64,000 nucleotides of DNA from Cytospora piceicola (lineage: Eukaryota > Ascomycota > Sordariomycetes > Diaporthales > Cytosporaceae). Position 1 is the first letter of the stretch. Every line of letters begins with the position of its first letter. The notes beneath the pieces are model-generated. The model did no database searches and was not told the DNA's origin. It saw only the letters and a list, made by a program, of their open reading frames with translations. A program made the position numbers and the translations under genes. Below, in pieces: positions 32,383-43,367 of the stretch. Location: assembly GCA_023375675.1 (NCBI GenBank), contig JALQBC010000013.1, forward strand, positions 868,001 to 932,000, given 5' to 3'.

Positions 32383-34107
32383 AGCTACCCAAAAACGGTA
32401 TACTGGTATACTAGTTCACAATGACAATGTTTGCTTCATCGACAAAAAGAAAATAAAAAAATCGGTAAATACGCCTGGACTGAAGGAAAACCACAATTTC
32501 CCTAGCAGGCGACATCACTATAAGGTTTGCGGCAGAAAATTCGTAACGAGTCCATCAGTGACATGCGTATTTGCTGCTAAGCAGCTTGTTCTAGATAGTA
32601 TGGCATACACACTTATGACCTCAAGACTCTCTCCCCCATTATAGACGTTCGCAATCTGTATCTCGGCCCTTTGTGAAACGGTGATAAAAAATGGCGAGAC
32701 CTGGGATAAAGACCAGCTTGATAAGCTTTCTGAAGAATCAGACAGACCAAATTTTACCTAAAATGGTACACTTTCACTAGGGGGCGGGGGGCCCTCGCAG
32801 ATAATTTCGTCCCTAAAGGCTACGTACAACTTACAGTGAGCTGGTTAAGGAGTGTACCAAATACAGACAGCGCTTGTTCAAGCAACCAACGTCTCGGTCT
32901 CTCTCGGTGTATAAAGGCCTGGTAAGTGAGACTGCGGGGTTTCTTAGGACCCGGCTGCTATGAGGAGTTTGCCAACTCGTTGGTCGTACATCATGTGAGG
33001 GGTGACAGATTCGTCGCGATTGGTTGATAGAAACTTTAAGATATCACTACATCTCCTTTGATGACGTGCAGGAAAGTACTAGAAGTAATCACCTTGTCTA
33101 CATGGGTAGGTTGTCATCTGGCTGACGCGGTGGATTGGTTAAGTGAGTACTGCCGGGGCACCTGGGGGCACTCTTGTGGGTAGGTTTGGTACGCCGAGGT
33201 GCTTATAAGCCACGCCTTGAAGTACCACATGGTTCCGGGGATTCAAGTAAATACAATTCTTAGTGCTTCTAGAACTCTGTTTGTATATACATACAATTTT
33301 GCTTCCGTATATCCTCAGTACAAGCAATATACTAAGCCGTTCAAGAGAAGAGAACCTAAGCGACGATTCCCAAGCAGTGCCAGGTACTTACCATCTACAA
33401 AGCGTTTTATTCTGATAGAAATCACCTAATGCATCTGAGCCCCCAACATCAACTGCTACTGCTGGACTACCCACCCTGGTAGCCACCCACGTCTCCCCGC
33501 AATCCTAGAGGATATGATATCTCCCGTGGCGGCGGGGAACCCTGAATCCCTACGAGTTCTGGAGAGACGTCTTTTAAGCCGAGCCTATCAACAAGCTCGA
33601 GGCGCCTACAGATTTCGCGGGGAAGTCCCTTTGTGGACTGGTTCACTCCGCCAAACTAGGGGGTCTGGGGGATTCTGGACAGACCTGACCATGTCCCTGG
33701 GTTCGAAGATGTCAGTCGCATATCACCATGCACAGAAATTGTCCAAATTTGCTCGGTTTTGCCTTGTGATTGGTGTTCTACGCGTGTGGGATGAAATCCT
33801 GCACCCACCTCCGCACTACCCACGATCATGTCGATGCCGAGTTGAGCAGGGATGCTCTTCTTGGCCGAAGTCCGGTGACACTAGAAACCACTCGGATTTC
33901 GATAAGAAGAGTCGGTTCACTCTCCATGTGCGTGTATCCTGTAAAAAATAGGTAAACACCGGCATATCGGCTTTGGCGGATGATCATATCTTCCTCCATA
34001 TAAATACAGTAGACGCAAGTACCGCCCATTACAACTCAGGACCCCCCAGAGTCATTTCTTGTCTCTGGTTAATTTCCTCGTCTAAATCCAAATACTTCCT
34101 GCACAAG

Positions 34108-36206
34108 ATGTTGCCGAACAGTGAGAAGAGCCCAGGGGATGTTGATGACAAGCGGTTCAACAGTTCCCAGATGGATAGCGACCTTTCCGGCGATAAGCCA
34201 TCCCAAGAACGGGTCGAGGATGTCGGGCAAGTCACAGGAGATGAGGAGTCTCAGCAGGAGACTCGGGTAAGTCAAATCCAGGAGCCAACCTTGGGCGGGA
34301 CGTCGCTGACATGTGTACCTCCGATGATCTAGATGACGAAGAGGAAGTTCATGGCTCTTGTCTCGCAAGCTTTCCTCTGGACCGGGAGTCAAATACCAGT
34401 CTATCTCTTCGGCGCTATTCCACCGTACATCTATACTGATATTGGAGGTCATGATCGGTGGATCTGGCTCGTCCTAGCCAACCTGCTGTCCCTCGCAGCC
34501 GTTTGTCCTTTCGTTGGTTCTCTCTCAGACCTCTTCGGCCGTAGACATGTCGCCTTGGTTGGAGCTGCGTTCATTGTTCTCGGCATGATCATCGTCTCGA
34601 CGGCTCAAACAATGAACATTGTCATTGGAGGCATGGTGTTTGCTGGTATCGGTGCCGGCATCAATGAGCTCACAGCACTCGCTGCGACGTCCGAGTTGGC
34701 ACCGGTGGCTCAGCGAGGGAAATACGTCGGCATACTTGTCTTCACTATCACTCCCTTCTGCCCGTCAGTGCTGTACGGCCAGGTAATTTCCTACTACTCA
34801 TCTTGGAGGTATATCGGCTTGTTATGTGCACTTTGGGCGTTCATCGGCCTCGTACTCACGGCTATATTCTACTTTCCTCCGCCCCGTGCCGATACGAATA
34901 ATATAAGTCGACGCGAGATCTTTAGGAAGACGGACCTTGTGGGTGGCCTTCTCAGCGTCTCAGGCTTGATCCTATTCAGTAGGTGTTCCTCCTTGGATCG
35001 TGGTAATGTGGTTCATTACTGCCATTCTGTCTTTTTGCTAATCAGAATCATGTAATCAAGTGGCCGGATTGCAATGGGGAGGATACGACTATCCATGGAC
35101 ATCGGCCCACACTCTCGTACCTCTGCTCCTTGGTGTCTTCCTTCTCATTACGTTTGTTATCTGGGAGGGATGGTTCGCCAAGTATCCCATGTTCCCTAAA
35201 CGCATTGTTCAGTCGCCGCGGATCTTGATACTTAGCCTAGTCGTGACTTTCATCTCTGGCGCCAATTTCTTTTCTATACTCATGTTTTGGCCCACCCAGA
35301 GCTTCAACGTAAGTGATTTCATTTTACCTGAGCACTATGTACTTTATCTAGCTGGGTAGGTAATGTTGCTGACTCTGTGCCCCACCCAGGTGTATGGCCA
35401 CAACCCAGTTGATGTCGGTATTCGTGGAATTCCCGTCGGTTTCAGCATCATGGTCGGTGCTGTTGTCGTTCTATTCCTCCTGTCTATCTTCCGGGGCGCT
35501 AACAGGCTGCTCATGGTCATCTCTTCTGTACTTATGACCGCAGGATGCGGTGCAATGGCAGTTGGACGGGTCGACAACATGTACCAACTTTGGGGAATCC
35601 TCGTCCTCGCCGGCCTCGGAATCGGAGGGATCGTGGTCCCAGCATCAGTTATCACCATGATCGTTTGCCCAGATGATCTTATCGCCACTGTCGCAGCGCT
35701 CACACTCAGTATTCGTGTCATCGGTGGCAGTATAGGGTACTGCATTTACTGTAAGCACATTCAAATGTTCGGAGCCAAGTTACACCACTTCGACCATGCC
35801 TTGAGCTACTGGTTCCCCATCACCATGAGTCAAAGACTCTGCAGCTAAGGAATACTGACTCTTGGTATTATCAGACAATATATTCATCAACAAGTTCACC
35901 CCGGCCGCCATCCACTACATAGGTGGTACCTTGTACTCCGGAGGCATTACGTCGACGGAGACTATCGGGGAGGTCATTGAGCTCACGGGAGCTGCGTTGC
36001 TCGACAATATCAAACAGATCCCAGGTATCGCAGGCAACGATGTCTTGTACGACGCGGTTATCAAGGCCGGCCAAATTGCATTTGCAGAGGCGTACAAGTA
36101 CGTATACTTTGCGAGCATCGCGTTCGGGTCTATTTCCATCATCGCGGCGTTGTTCCTCGGAGACATTAGCAAGTACATGAATGACCACGTAGCTGTCGTC
36201 ATGTGA
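34108..36206 (+). CDS. MFS transporter, TRI12 (fungal efflux pump) family
   Basis: Exons 34108-34266, 34333-34978, 35061-35308, 35390-35750 and 35875-36206 give 581 residues, the usual size of 14-helix DHA2/TRI12 transporters. The N-terminus is about 55 polar residues (phosphorylatable, Ser/Asp/Glu-rich). Motif A is clear (GSLSDLFGRRHVALVG), and the family segments GLQWGGYDYPW, NFFSILMFWPTQSFN and YGHNPVDVGIRGIPVG follow. Relatives export toxic secondary metabolites or confer drug tolerance from the plasma membrane; the cargo here is unknown. It converges on the beta-propeller gene, 186 bases away. An in-frame ATG at 34333 (exon 2 start) is an alternative initiation site. Confidence 0.92.
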
Positions 36207-36392
36207 GAATGGTTGGTCATCTGTGGCCGAAAGGCGCATGGAGTGTAATATAGACGCTATACAGCTTTTGAGGAAGCTTTGCAGCCACCAAAATTTGCTT
36301 AAATGCTGGTACAGAGGTTTACTAGTCTGTTCCGTTCAGTCTCAAATGCCGAACCAATAATCCTGACCAAGCACACGCTGGCCTTGGCATAC

Positions 36393-38048
36393 TCATCTGC
36401 TCTCATCCGGCCTCGTCCCCCACAATCCTGGTGGCGGTGGCGGTAGGTTTAGTCTCGGATCTTTGAGATCCAGTCTGTACATGATGTTGTTGTAATTGTA
36501 ATAAGGCGTCGGCCACGGATTCCCCGAGAAGGTGTTGACGAAGGTGCCAGAGAAGTAGACGTACCTCCCTCCCTCCCGCATCAGTTCATAGTGCTGCACA
36601 GGATTATACAAGTCGTTGCTATTATTCGTATACCCGTCACGGCTCATATGATGTGTCGCCACCTTTCGAGTCCATGTCCAGGGACCCTCAGGTGCGTTTG
36701 CCGCCGAGAGCCAGATCTCGCCACAAAGTGTGTCGCCAAACTTCTGCTGGAAGACGTTGACCCATAGTTTCAGGGCCGGGTTCCATGCAATCCCGGCTGA
36801 TTGTGCCAGGATAGACTTTCCGGTGTCCAGATCTTTCAACCGGTACGGTGACTCCTCGGGGCGTATCATACCGGACTGTACCAGATTGTCCGCTGTATCA
36901 TAGTTGACAGGCTTGCCGCCTCTCACCCAGGCCCAGATCAAATTGCCATTGGGCCCGCGATTAGCCCGTCGACCATCTATGGTGAGGCAGGTGAACGCCT
37001 CGTACTGCGATGGGTCGCTCACATGTGAGAAGTCGGCTTGGACTCGCACATTCTTGCCGTAATAGGCATACCGCTTCCCATTATCGTGCACATAAATCGT
37101 GTGACCGCCTGGTGCCAACTGGTCGGCGCCACCTCCGGCCTCATTGAACTTGACTAGCCTTTCCATTGATTGGTTCTTGTCGTTCCAAACAACAAGACCT
37201 CGCTCGATACAGGCACCCAGGGCGTGTCCAGAGGCATAGTAATGACCGACGAGACGCTCTTCGCCCGTGTCATCTGGAATCACTGTCAAGCCGTCAACCC
37301 ATATAGGGAAAGGGCCTTGTTTCTCCAGTGTGATATTGACCATTTTCCGGGCAAACTCGTTGGGCTTGTTATCCTCGGTGAAGTAGTTGAAATCCAGGCC
37401 CAAGTCTGCGTTCAACTTATCGGGCAGCTTGGTGAATGCAGCCGTCATGTGGAAGTTTCCAAGCTGGAACTTCATCTGATCCGTATCCTGCCACATCCAC
37501 AGCAGCTTGTCCTTGAACCTGGCACACTGTATGGTGTCGCTCCCCGCAACCTTGGCGTTGAGAACTGGCTGTTCGAGAGGAACGGGCTTCCCGAGGAGCA
37601 CACTGTCCCGATATATCCCATAGCCCGTCATGCGGTACAGCCTCTCTGCCACTTGAGTCCTGTTGAGCTTGATCTCTATAGACTTCCCCGGCTTGGGATG
37701 GATTTGCATGCCCGGAACGTTGAGAAAGCCGACCGGGGACTCGAAGCCGTAGCTGCTGACGGTCACCCAGATTGGGTCCCCCGTCATTAGGCCCGGCTCG
37801 TTGAAAGCGACATAGCCGGCACTGTCTGTCATGTAGACAGTCTTGTATGTCGTCCTGAGATATACCAGAGGAATTCCCCGAATCGTCGAAGTATCGACTA
37901 CTCGGATGGTGTAGTAGTTTTGCGCCATTGAAGACTCATGTGTGTCTGCAGACAGTCCTGGCTGTTCCCGCTTGCCCAAGTTTGACCCGGCAGCAGACGA
38001 GACATTCGAAGCGAACCGGTCAAGCTTGTTGAAAATGGATCGAGACAT
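36393..38048 (-). CDS. bacterial-type TTR-like / beta-propeller protein of unknown function
   Basis: Single exon of 551 residues from ATG 38048 (the frame is open further upstream but only from a TTG). Residues about 45-125 form an Ig/transthyretin-like domain (YYTIRVVDTSTIRGIPLVYL ... TDSAGYVAFNEPGLM). The remainder, from AERLYRMTGYGIYRDSVLLG onward, looks like a five-bladed propeller of the type seen in DUF4185/GH43-like proteins, with blade-like repeats such as LLWMWQDTD, LIWAWVRGG and GRYVYFSGTF. From memory the closest relatives are secreted proteins of planctomycetes and other bacteria; I cannot run the search. There is no signal peptide in this model. The absence of introns in 1.65 kb fits transfer from bacteria. 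Its start faces the DAO oxidase gene across 783 bases. Carbohydrate binding or cleavage is a guess. Confidence 0.75.
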   Translation of the reverse strand: MSRSIFNKLDRFASNVSSAAGSNLGKREQPGLSADTHESSMAQNYYTIRVVDTSTIRGIPLVYLRTTYKTVYMTDSAGYVAFNEPGLMTGDPIWVTVSSYGFESPVGFLNVPGMQIHPKPGKSIEIKLNRTQVAERLYRMTGYGIYRDSVLLGKPVPLEQPVLNAKVAGSDTIQCARFKDKLLWMWQDTDQMKFQLGNFHMTAAFTKLPDKLNADLGLDFNYFTEDNKPNEFARKMVNITLEKQGPFPIWVDGLTVIPDDTGEERLVGHYYASGHALGACIERGLVVWNDKNQSMERLVKFNEAGGGADQLAPGGHTIYVHDNGKRYAYYGKNVRVQADFSHVSDPSQYEAFTCLTIDGRRANRGPNGNLIWAWVRGGKPVNYDTADNLVQSGMIRPEESPYRLKDLDTGKSILAQSAGIAWNPALKLWVNVFQQKFGDTLCGEIWLSAANAPEGPWTWTRKVATHHMSRDGYTNNSNDLYNPVQHYELMREGGRYVYFSGTFVNTFSGNPWPTPYYNYNNIMYRLDLKDPRLNLPPPPPGLWGTRPDESR

Positions 38049-38831
38049 GTTCGGAGACCGTTCAAAGAAGAAGCATTGATTATCAAGTCCATGGTCTGGA
38101 GGAAGAGTCGAGCTGTACAACCCACGTCGGGGTCACGCCGGTCATCCACCGTATGCATGCAGAATTCAGGCATATGACGAGTGTCAGACTCCTTTGCGGG
38201 GTGGACGATGACCTTTTTAGGTAGGTGCTGTGGCAGCCCCTGTTGTTGACCCATCCTGTCGGGCCCTAACCCCTTAACACCATGTCATATTTCCCAGTGA
38301 CCTTGACCTGGGGCCGACCTTGTGGACATGAGAGGATATGCGTTGGGAATCAAACGAGTCTGTTTCATGTTCGAATATCTATACTGCTTGGTAAGTTCTA
38401 TATACTCAATGCGTCTGCGGGACGCTGGTAAAGGGTCTTAGAGCCTAAATTAGGGGGGCCAGTTTGCCTCGGGTGGTTATGTGACTTAGTCAATGACCAG
38501 CCCACCCACCCCCCTTAACATTGAATTATATTGCCTTTTACTCTCCACATTTGGACTTAGTGAATGACCAGAGCAGAGTGTTATATCTTGTTCATCATCC
38601 ATTGAGACGACCGGCAGGTTCTACGTGTCTACTATCTTCATATCGCTGCTATCTTTATGCCAACGACGTCATACGAGCCCCCACAGATATGTACGGCGTG
38701 AGACCGGCCTAATGGTGAACCGAGGATTTATCTGCTTTAATTCATGGAGGTACTAGCCTAAAACTGTTCCTTTCTGTTACTCAACATCACGTAAATGCAC
38801 ACACCATTGACGAAGGACGCCAATTCCAAGA
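38049..38831. promoter_or_regulatory. divergent promoter region (propeller / DAO genes)
   Basis: 783 bases. No gene is called; a 119-codon minus frame starting at 38254 overlaps the propeller gene and reads as a shadow. A repeated GTCAATGACCAG / GTGAATGACCAG pair lies at about 38488 and 38560. Confidence 0.4.
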
Positions 38832-40385
38832 ATGGCCACCGATCAGCCCATTCACCCAATGCTTCCAGTCCCAAACCCCACGCCTTCGTACTGGCGTAGC
38901 GTGCCTCACCACCTCGACTCACATCGGTCCACTCCGGAGCTACCAAATACGAGTGATATCGTTGTCATTGGAGCCGGCCTGGCCGGTGTCTCTGTTGCGT
39001 ATTCAAGTCCCAAATTTCTAATCTAACAGGTTTGATGAAGAATCAAAATCGTCTAACATAGTATTTGAAGCTACCATCTCTCAAACACACCCAACCCGCC
39101 ATCCATCCTCCTACTAGAGGCCCGGCAGACCTGTTCGGGGGCAACAGGCCGTAACGGGGGCCATGTCAAGACCAAGACGACGACTTTGATGAAGGTGGCC
39201 GAGACATTCGGGAGAACCGCCACCGAGGAAATGGCCCATTTCGTCAAAGCGCAGATCTACGCACTGAAAGATGTCGTCGAGAAGGAGCATATTGAGTGCG
39301 AATTCGAACTCCGGCGGAGCTACGACGTCTTCAAGTCAGAGGAGGACGCCAGGGAGATGGATGCGGTCTGGAAGAGGGACTATCTGGGCAACAGGTACGA
39401 GTGGACCAGGGATGTCCACTGGATAGGGCCAGACTTCGCGGAGAGGCTGACCAGTATCGAGGGCGCCAAGGGGGCATTCAGCGTTCCGGCTTGTTCTTTC
39501 TGGCCATATAAATTTGTCACGGGCCTACTCGAGCGATCGGTGTCCAGGAATGCACGTCTAAACCTACAGACCGAGACGCCGGTGTTGAGCGTGCAGACCG
39601 CGAGTGACGGATCGAGTGTCGTGCTTACTGCGAGGGGTTCAGTCACAGCCAAGAAAGTGATATTCGCGACCAACGCCTATGCAGCAGCTCTGCTACCCGA
39701 GTATCGTGGGGTCATCACACCTTACAAAGGCACTGCTGCACATCTGGCTGCTGGAAATGAGACTGAACCGGTGTTTCCTCATCTCAGTCATACGTACAAC
39801 ATCGAATTTGGCCGCAGGCCGGGGCTTGAAACAGTCGACTACTTGAACCCCAGACCGGACGGCGGAATCGTGGTCGGTGGTGCCAAGTGGACATATGAAA
39901 AGCAAAAGGAGCTATGGTACGATACCGTGGATGATTCAACACTTTTGGATCCTGTTATGGAGGCCAAGTACTTTGATGGGTACATGCAGAGGAACTTCAA
40001 GGGCTGGAAGGATAGCGGGACGGAGGTGGACAAAGTCTGGACTGGCAGTAAGGTTTTCCTAGTCCTCAACGTCACAGACACGGCGAATGCTAACTTATTG
40101 GCTGCAGTCATGGGAACAACTCCAGATGGAGCGCCACACGTTGGCAAGGTCCCAGGGAAGCAATCCCAGTGGATACTCGCGGGGTTCAACGGTGGTGGTA
40201 ATGCGCTGGTCTACCTATCTGCAAAAGCTGTTGCTAAGATGGCGCTTGATGGTGTATTGTTTAGAGATACCGGCGTGGAAGTCCCTAGCCTCTTCGAGAC
40301 GACTGAGGAACGCCTCAGAGTGGGTCAAAAAGACGTTGAAAGTTCCCTCGGGGGGTGGGGGCCAGGCTCTTTGTCCAGAGTATGA
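38832..40385 (+). CDS. FAD-dependent oxidoreductase, DAO family (PuuB-like)
   Basis: Exons 38832-38998, 39071-40047 and 40108-40385 give 473 residues. The N-terminal Rossmann fold has the FAD motif VVIGAGLAGVSVAYHL (about residues 44-58), followed by LEARQTCSGATGRNGGHVK, a typical DAO-fold stretch with the G-A-T-GRNGG loop. Near the C-terminus, TGIMGTTPDGAPHVGKVPG and ILAGFNGGGNALVYLSAKAVA close the FAD site. This is the glycine/D-amino-acid oxidase superfamily; the PuuB (gamma-glutamylputrescine oxidase) branch is the best guess. It would oxidise an amine or amino acid to the imine with H2O2 release. No signal peptide; a peroxisomal tail is not evident. It converges on the MDR reductase gene. 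Confidence 0.9.
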
Positions 40386-40680
40386 AGACATTGTCCTCCT
40401 CAGTTCCAGAAGTACACAACGGTACACGGAGATTACAGATATATATTTATACTCTATCTACCATACTTTCCGTAACTACGTGTAAGTGAAGTATGTAGTT
40501 TTGATCCTCCAGTACAGCCTCATTCTAGATTGATTTCCTACTATCACGTATTTGGCGTCGTAAAGGAGCAGGAACTCCTGCGCAGCATCTGATCATTTGG
40601 CAAGTGAATACCCCATGTTCATTACATAAAGCGTGACAATGACGCTGACGAGAGTACTAGGCTACCGTCCACAACCTCAA

Positions 40681-41736
40681 CTATGATACCTTGACCAGTA
40701 TCTTGCCCTTGGCCCGTCCAGTCTTCACCTTCGCATATGCCGCCGGCACATCCTCAAACGCAAACACCTCATCGATCACCGCCTTGATCTTCCCCTCCTT
40801 CATCCAGCCGGCGAGTCTGGCCAGGTCCTTGTTGCTCTGCTTCGCCATCATGAATTTATAATTCTTTCTTCCTCCCCCCAGGAACCCAGGCACGAAGAAC
40901 CTCGATACCGCAGACTTGATCTGCACCATGCTCGCATCCCCGCCGACCTGGATGAAGTACCCATCCTCCGTCAGGTACTCATTCGCAGCCGTGTACAGGT
41001 CTTGCTGCCCCGAAGGCGTGCACCCCACATTGTCAACCACCAAGTCGAACACCTTGCCCTTACTCTTCAGGACCTCGCTGATGTTCTCCGTCCTGTAGTC
41101 GATGACATCGTCCGCGCCCAGACTCCGACACAGCTCCGCATTCGCCGCCGAGCAGCTCGCAGTGACGTGGAGACCCAGCGCCTTGGCGATCTGGATCCCG
41201 AAGGTGCCAGTCCCGCCGCTCCCACCGTTGATGAAGACCTTCTGGCCCTCCCCGGAGACATATGGCTGGATGCTCTGCAGCGCGGTGATCCCACACGTGC
41301 CGATGCTCGCGATCTCGCCCAGCCTCTCCCCGAACCCCTCAGGCGCAGCCGCGATGCCGTCGCCGTCCTTGACGACGATGTACTCGCCGAGGGTGCCGTA
41401 CTTGGTCGGCTCGATCCTGCCGAACACGTGCTGGCCGGCCTGGTAGGCCGTGACGTTGCTGCCGACGCTGACGACGGTGCCGGAGTAGTCCATGCCAGGA
41501 CTGGCCGGCGGGGACACGAGGACCCGGGCGACGAGGCCAAACTCGGCAAGCTTGCAGTCTGCCGGGTTAAGCGACGCGTGGCTCACGCGGACTAGGACCG
41601 ATTCCCGGCCCAGGAGGGACTTGGGTGGTGGTGGGAAGTCGGTTTGGAGCTCCAGTGATTTGTCAAGGCCGGCGCTGGCGTTGGTGTAGATCCAGGCCCG
41701 CGTGCTTTGCGGCCATACTTCGGAGGTTGCTGCCAT
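40681..41736 (-). CDS. MDR-family quinone oxidoreductase / zinc-independent alcohol dehydrogenase-like
   Basis: Single exon, 351 residues, from ATG 41736. It is a medium-chain reductase that transfers hydride from NADPH to quinones or enones. The GroES-like half contains VRVSHASLNPADCKLAEFG and GMDYSGTVVSVGSNV; the Rossmann half contains VFINGGSGGTGTFGIQIAKALG. The cysteine ligands for structural zinc and the catalytic GHE motif are absent, which puts it with quinone reductases and enoyl reductases rather than true alcohol dehydrogenases. Similar proteins act as trans-enoyl reductases or stress enzymes in fungi. Its 3' end is 295 bases from that of the DAO gene. Confidence 0.92.
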   Translation of the reverse strand: MAATSEVWPQSTRAWIYTNASAGLDKSLELQTDFPPPPKSLLGRESVLVRVSHASLNPADCKLAEFGLVARVLVSPPASPGMDYSGTVVSVGSNVTAYQAGQHVFGRIEPTKYGTLGEYIVVKDGDGIAAAPEGFGERLGEIASIGTCGITALQSIQPYVSGEGQKVFINGGSGGTGTFGIQIAKALGLHVTASCSAANAELCRSLGADDVIDYRTENISEVLKSKGKVFDLVVDNVGCTPSGQQDLYTAANEYLTEDGYFIQVGGDASMVQIKSAVSRFFVPGFLGGGRKNYKFMMAKQSNKDLARLAGWMKEGKIKAVIDEVFAFEDVPAAYAKVKTGRAKGKILVKVS

Positions 41737-43367
41737 CGTGGATGGCCGAGTGGGTCTGGGACTGGAGTCTTGGTCAAGTTTTGTAATATATTTCTTGTTG
41801 GTTAATATCGATGCTAATATTGCTTAGGTACCTAAACAATTAATGAACAGAGTGGTGTGGTGGTCATCAGTGAGTGGTGGCAAGTGGAGAGGTGGAGGAA
41901 GAGGAGGAATGTCGTCAAATTTAAGTTTTGATCTACACGACTTCGGGACAGGAGTCATGACGTACATCAACAAATCGTCGGAGTCCTCTTAAGTTCCGTA
42001 ATCTTAATCCATGGATTACTTACGTACTCATGGGTGTACTGTGTATCTCGGCGGCTATAATCACCTGCACTTAACAGAATCGACTGTCAATTCAAGACTA
42101 ATTTCCTTCCACACATATGGGCATCAGGCTTCACCTAAGACTCCCGCTGCACCGCACCGGGGGCCCAACTACTCGACTGGAACATATATCACCACCGCAT
42201 ATTGCACAGGGACGCATATGATCTAGAGCTTGAGAGGATCCTTTAGTTGATGGTTATCACAGGTTTAGATCCGTGCAAAATCTCCCAAAATTTCACAATC
42301 CCTGTCCTATTCCGGCTTGTCCTGGCCTACTCCGGCTTATTCAGTCCGCAGGGGGGGGGGGCCACTTGCATAGATCCTCAAAGTCGGCGTTGTATCGACC
42401 ACAGGTGCATTGCCACACTGTATTTGCTTGATTTCGTAAAGTCTTGAACGCTGGGGTAAGCGTTGTATCGTTTTGTTCTGTGCTCGAAAGTCGAGTTGTC
42501 TTATGATGTGTGGCTTGTCTTGCTTCTGTGTGCTGGTCTCTTTTGACTTCCTTCGTATAGTTTGTGTTTCTTTGGTTTGGTATATCTGTGTTGATGAATG
42601 AAACAAGAAGATCAAAAAGCAGCGGCAGCTCCTCGACGGTTTAAATACACACAATAACCGCGGTCAACCATGGGGAAAGCTTCCCAAGATCTGCATATGC
42701 CACTTGCTGGCGAGTTGCCAGACGGTCCTATGTTAATGAATAGGGTTTCATCGACTCTGTAGAGACAAATTAATAACAGTCAACAGTGCTGCATAGTGAA
42801 CTGACAAAATCGTCACTGGGACTCGCTGCAACTGCATCGGGACCATAGTGAGTATTCATCACTAAGCTAGCGATATTCAAGGAGCGTGGGCAAGACGAGC
42901 CTTTATTCGGTGCCCAATAAAGCGAAAAGCTCGTTGCCTGGGGTTCCTCTTCACGACTTATCTGCTAGGATTTGTCAACTTGAGCTTTGCACGTTGACCA
43001 TTTCTTCCAGGCTACGAAGGTGTCTTGGCCTGGCATAGCTGCTCATCCCTTGACCCATCAAGATCCCCATGAACAATTCCATCACATTTTACACTAGTTG
43101 TCGAAATGGGGTCGTGGTTGGTCGGTTTGCTTCATGAGCTATCGCCATTACGTAGTGTCACTTCTGGAGCCTCATGTTCAACACATGGCATCGACTGAAG
43201 TTGCGTTGACACCTGGTGGGTGGCGATGAAATCTGTTATCATTAAATAGTGATGCATCTATCCAAAGCAAGATATGACAATTTTGCGGCGATCGCCTTTT
43301 CTCCCTGGGTTATATCAAGCCTCGAGGCCCCCAAAACTATGCTTACACCCTCTCGCGGTAGGCGTAC
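41737..43367. other. intergenic, no gene seen
   Basis: 1.6 kb. It contains a TTAGGTACCTAA palindrome at about 41824, an 11-G run at 42351-42361, and short frames only. The right part is the 3' flank of the PAP2 gene. Confidence 0.4.

Larger units (their letters stand above)
31518..34107. other. long gene-poor intergenic region
   Basis: 2.6 kb. It holds the doubtful secreted-protein ORF (31682-32077), one palindrome (32371) and, between 32100 and 33500, no frame above about 75 codons. A 145-codon frame at 33514-33951 has an ATG but no recognisable features. Confidence 0.4.

Noticed and set aside
33514..33951. 145-codon plus-strand frame with ATG
   Set aside because: No domain, signal peptide or splice context; composition and length are compatible with chance.
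37170..37790. 206-codon plus-strand frame
   Set aside because: Antisense to the beta-propeller gene; no recognisable domain.
34108..41736. A secondary-metabolite biosynthetic cluster
   Set aside because: A transporter and redox enzymes are present but no polyketide synthase, peptide synthetase, terpene cyclase or cluster regulator is encoded anywhere in the window.
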